Shown here: positions 6,944 to 8,048 of the stretch, one piece after another
Position numbering within the stretch: the first letter of the stretch is position 1
How the letters are laid out: each line of letters starts with the position of its first letter
Assembly (NCBI GenBank): GCA_016872875.1
Contig: VGYW01000379.1
Location: 1-8,048 of the forward strand
Reading direction: 5' to 3'
Source of the DNA: Planctomycetota bacterium
GTDB lineage: Bacteria > Planctomycetota > PUPC01 > DSUN01
DNA: 8,048 bases
Notes under the pieces: generated by a model
Database searches by the model: none
Seen by the model: the letters and a program-made list of their open reading frames with translations, nothing else
Told to the model about the DNA's origin: nothing
Translations under genes and position numbers: made by a program

Positions 6944-8048
6944 ATGGCCACAGCCGAAGCCGTTCCCTCACCCCCGCGTCCCGCGAAGCCCATCCTCACC
7001 TTAGCCCTCCTTCTCGCCTGCGGCGGCGGCTTCGCCGCCTCTTACCTCTTCGGCGAGGGGCTGGATGAGGCCACGCTCATCGCCTGCGGGGCGAGCAGCC
7101 GCGCACTCGTCGTCGGCTCGCGCCAGTGGTGGCGCCTGGCGAGCGCGGGCTTCCTCCACTCAGACCTCCTTCACCTGCTCATCAACCTCTACGCCATCTT
7201 CGCCCTGGGGCGCTCGGTGGAGGGGCTGTGGGGCCACAGGCGCTTCCTGGCCGTCTATGCCGCGGCGCTGGTGTGCGGCAACGCGGCGGCCCTGGCAGAG
7301 ACCCAGGGCACCACCGTCGGCGCCACGGGCGCAGTCTTCGGCCTCCTCGGCGCGCTCGGCACGCTCCTGGTCCGCCACCGCGACATCCTGACGCGCCCCG
7401 CCCGCATCAGGCTCCTCATCGGCCTGGGCATCGTCCTCGCCCTCAACATCGTGCTGGGCATCGCCCTGCCCTCCATCGGCAACGCAGAGGTGGTTGGTGG
7501 GCTTGCGGCGGGCGCCGTGGCCGCGGTCGTGCTGCGGCCCGCGCGCGCCCTCGGCAAGGCGGGCGCCTTCGGCGAAGCCTTCGCATCGCTCGCCTCGGCA
7601 GCCGCGGCGCTCGGCATCATCGGCTCGCTCACCATGGCTGCCCGCCACGCCAGGGCCTCCGAATGGCGCTCCCTCATCGGCGGCGAGCTCGAGACCCATC
7701 TCCTCCGGGGCGAGGAACTCACGGTCAGCGTGCCGAAGGGCTGGCGCTACACCCCGGCCAGCGGCCGCGGGGGACGCCACTCCTTCGAGCGCCCCGGCCT
7801 CGCCTCCGTGACCATCTATCTCCTCCCAGAGGCCGGGCCGCTCGACGCGGCAGCCGTAGCCAGCAGGGTCCAGCAGGAGTGGCCCAAGACTGGGGCGAAG
7901 CTCGTAGCCAAGCGAGAGCTCGCGATTGGCGACCAGACGGGCATCGAGATGCACTTCCGGCTCACGGCTCACAACGAGGTCCAGCGCCAGCGCGTGGTCA
8001 TCTTCCCGACACGAATCGGGCGCATCGTGTCCGTGAACTTCACGTGCC
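6944..8048 (+). CDS. Rhomboid-fold membrane protein lacking the catalytic Ser and His, with C-terminal extracytoplasmic domain (3' end outside window)
   Basis: The frame is open from ATG 6944 to the last base, 368 residues so far. Seen: a Pro-rich N-terminus; a helix at about 16-36; the loop motif WWR (62-64); HSDLLHLLIN (72-81), the HxxxN element with H77 and N81; then GATG (126-129) followed by AVFGLLGALG; and GNAEVVGGLAAG (179-190). Active rhomboids read GxSG and carry His just before the last GGLxxG. Here codon 7325-7327 gives Thr128 at the Ser position and codon 7490-7492 gives Val183 at the His position. The fold-defining residues remain and the catalytic pair is gone, so a pseudoprotease is inferred. 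A further helix lies at about 213-231. Residues 245-368 form a soluble beta-rich region with VSVPKGWRY, reminiscent of DcrB/PsbP-like domains. It follows the previous gene by 19 bases and may be co-transcribed. Membership in the upstream complex is uncertain. Confidence 0.85.
   Translation, partial: MATAEAVPSPPRPAKPILTLALLLACGGGFAASYLFGEGLDEATLIACGASSRALVVGSRQWWRLASAGFLHSDLLHLLINLYAIFALGRSVEGLWGHRRFLAVYAAALVCGNAAALAETQGTTVGATGAVFGLLGALGTLLVRHRDILTRPARIRLLIGLGIVLALNIVLGIALPSIGNAEVVGGLAAGAVAAVVLRPARALGKAGAFGEAFASLASAAAALGIIGSLTMAARHARASEWRSLIGGELETHLLRGEELTVSVPKGWRYTPASGRGGRHSFERPGLASVTIYLLPEAGPLDAAAVASRVQQEWPKTGAKLVAKRELAIGDQTGIEMHFRLTAHNEVQRQRVVIFPTRIGRIVSVNFTC

Noticed and set aside
7160..7972. 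Open frame of 270 codons on the minus strand
   Set aside because: Antisense to the rhomboid-like gene, whose helices and motifs are clear on the + strand.

Overview
The window is a dense, GC-rich stretch of bacterial DNA with seven genes, all on the + strand. The first and last genes run off the ends. Many codons end in G or C, starts include TTG and GTG, and gene gaps are mostly between -4 and +20 bases. The MutL-like protein and the membrane proteins next to it resemble, from memory, sets found in Chloroflexota (Anaerolineae-type) and in high-GC Planctomycetota or related uncultured lineages. The sequence alone does not fix the phylum. No rRNA, tRNA, mobile element or CRISPR array was seen.

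Layout. Bases 1-921 hold the C-terminal two thirds or so of a MutL/GlmL-family ATPase (ASKHA fold). Bases 922-1021 are the only sizeable intergenic gap; they hold a 9-bp-period repeat that is both tandem and inverted. Bases 1022-2146 encode a soluble protein with barrel-sandwich-like repeats and a C-terminal KOW/SH3-like segment. Bases 2143-4575 encode a large membrane protein: signal peptide, two fibronectin-III-like domains with helical inserts, and a cytoplasmic alpha/beta domain that I recognise as DUF6754-like. Next come a polytopic membrane protein (4579-5253), an alpha/beta protein anchored at both ends (5253-6098) and a second polytopic membrane protein (6103-6924). Bases 6944-8048 encode a rhomboid-fold protein with a C-terminal extracytoplasmic domain, cut by the window end.

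How they may work together. The first six genes look like one conserved but uncharacterised module: a soluble ATPase of the MutL type, a soluble partner, and four membrane proteins that place alpha/beta domains on both sides of the membrane. No B12-dependent mutase subunit lies in the window, so the usual role of GlmL beside glutamate mutase does not fit well. My inference is a membrane complex powered or controlled by the ATPase; its substrate is unknown. The rhomboid-like gene lacks both catalytic residues (Thr in place of Ser, Val in place of His) and is best read as a pseudoprotease. It may or may not belong to the same unit.
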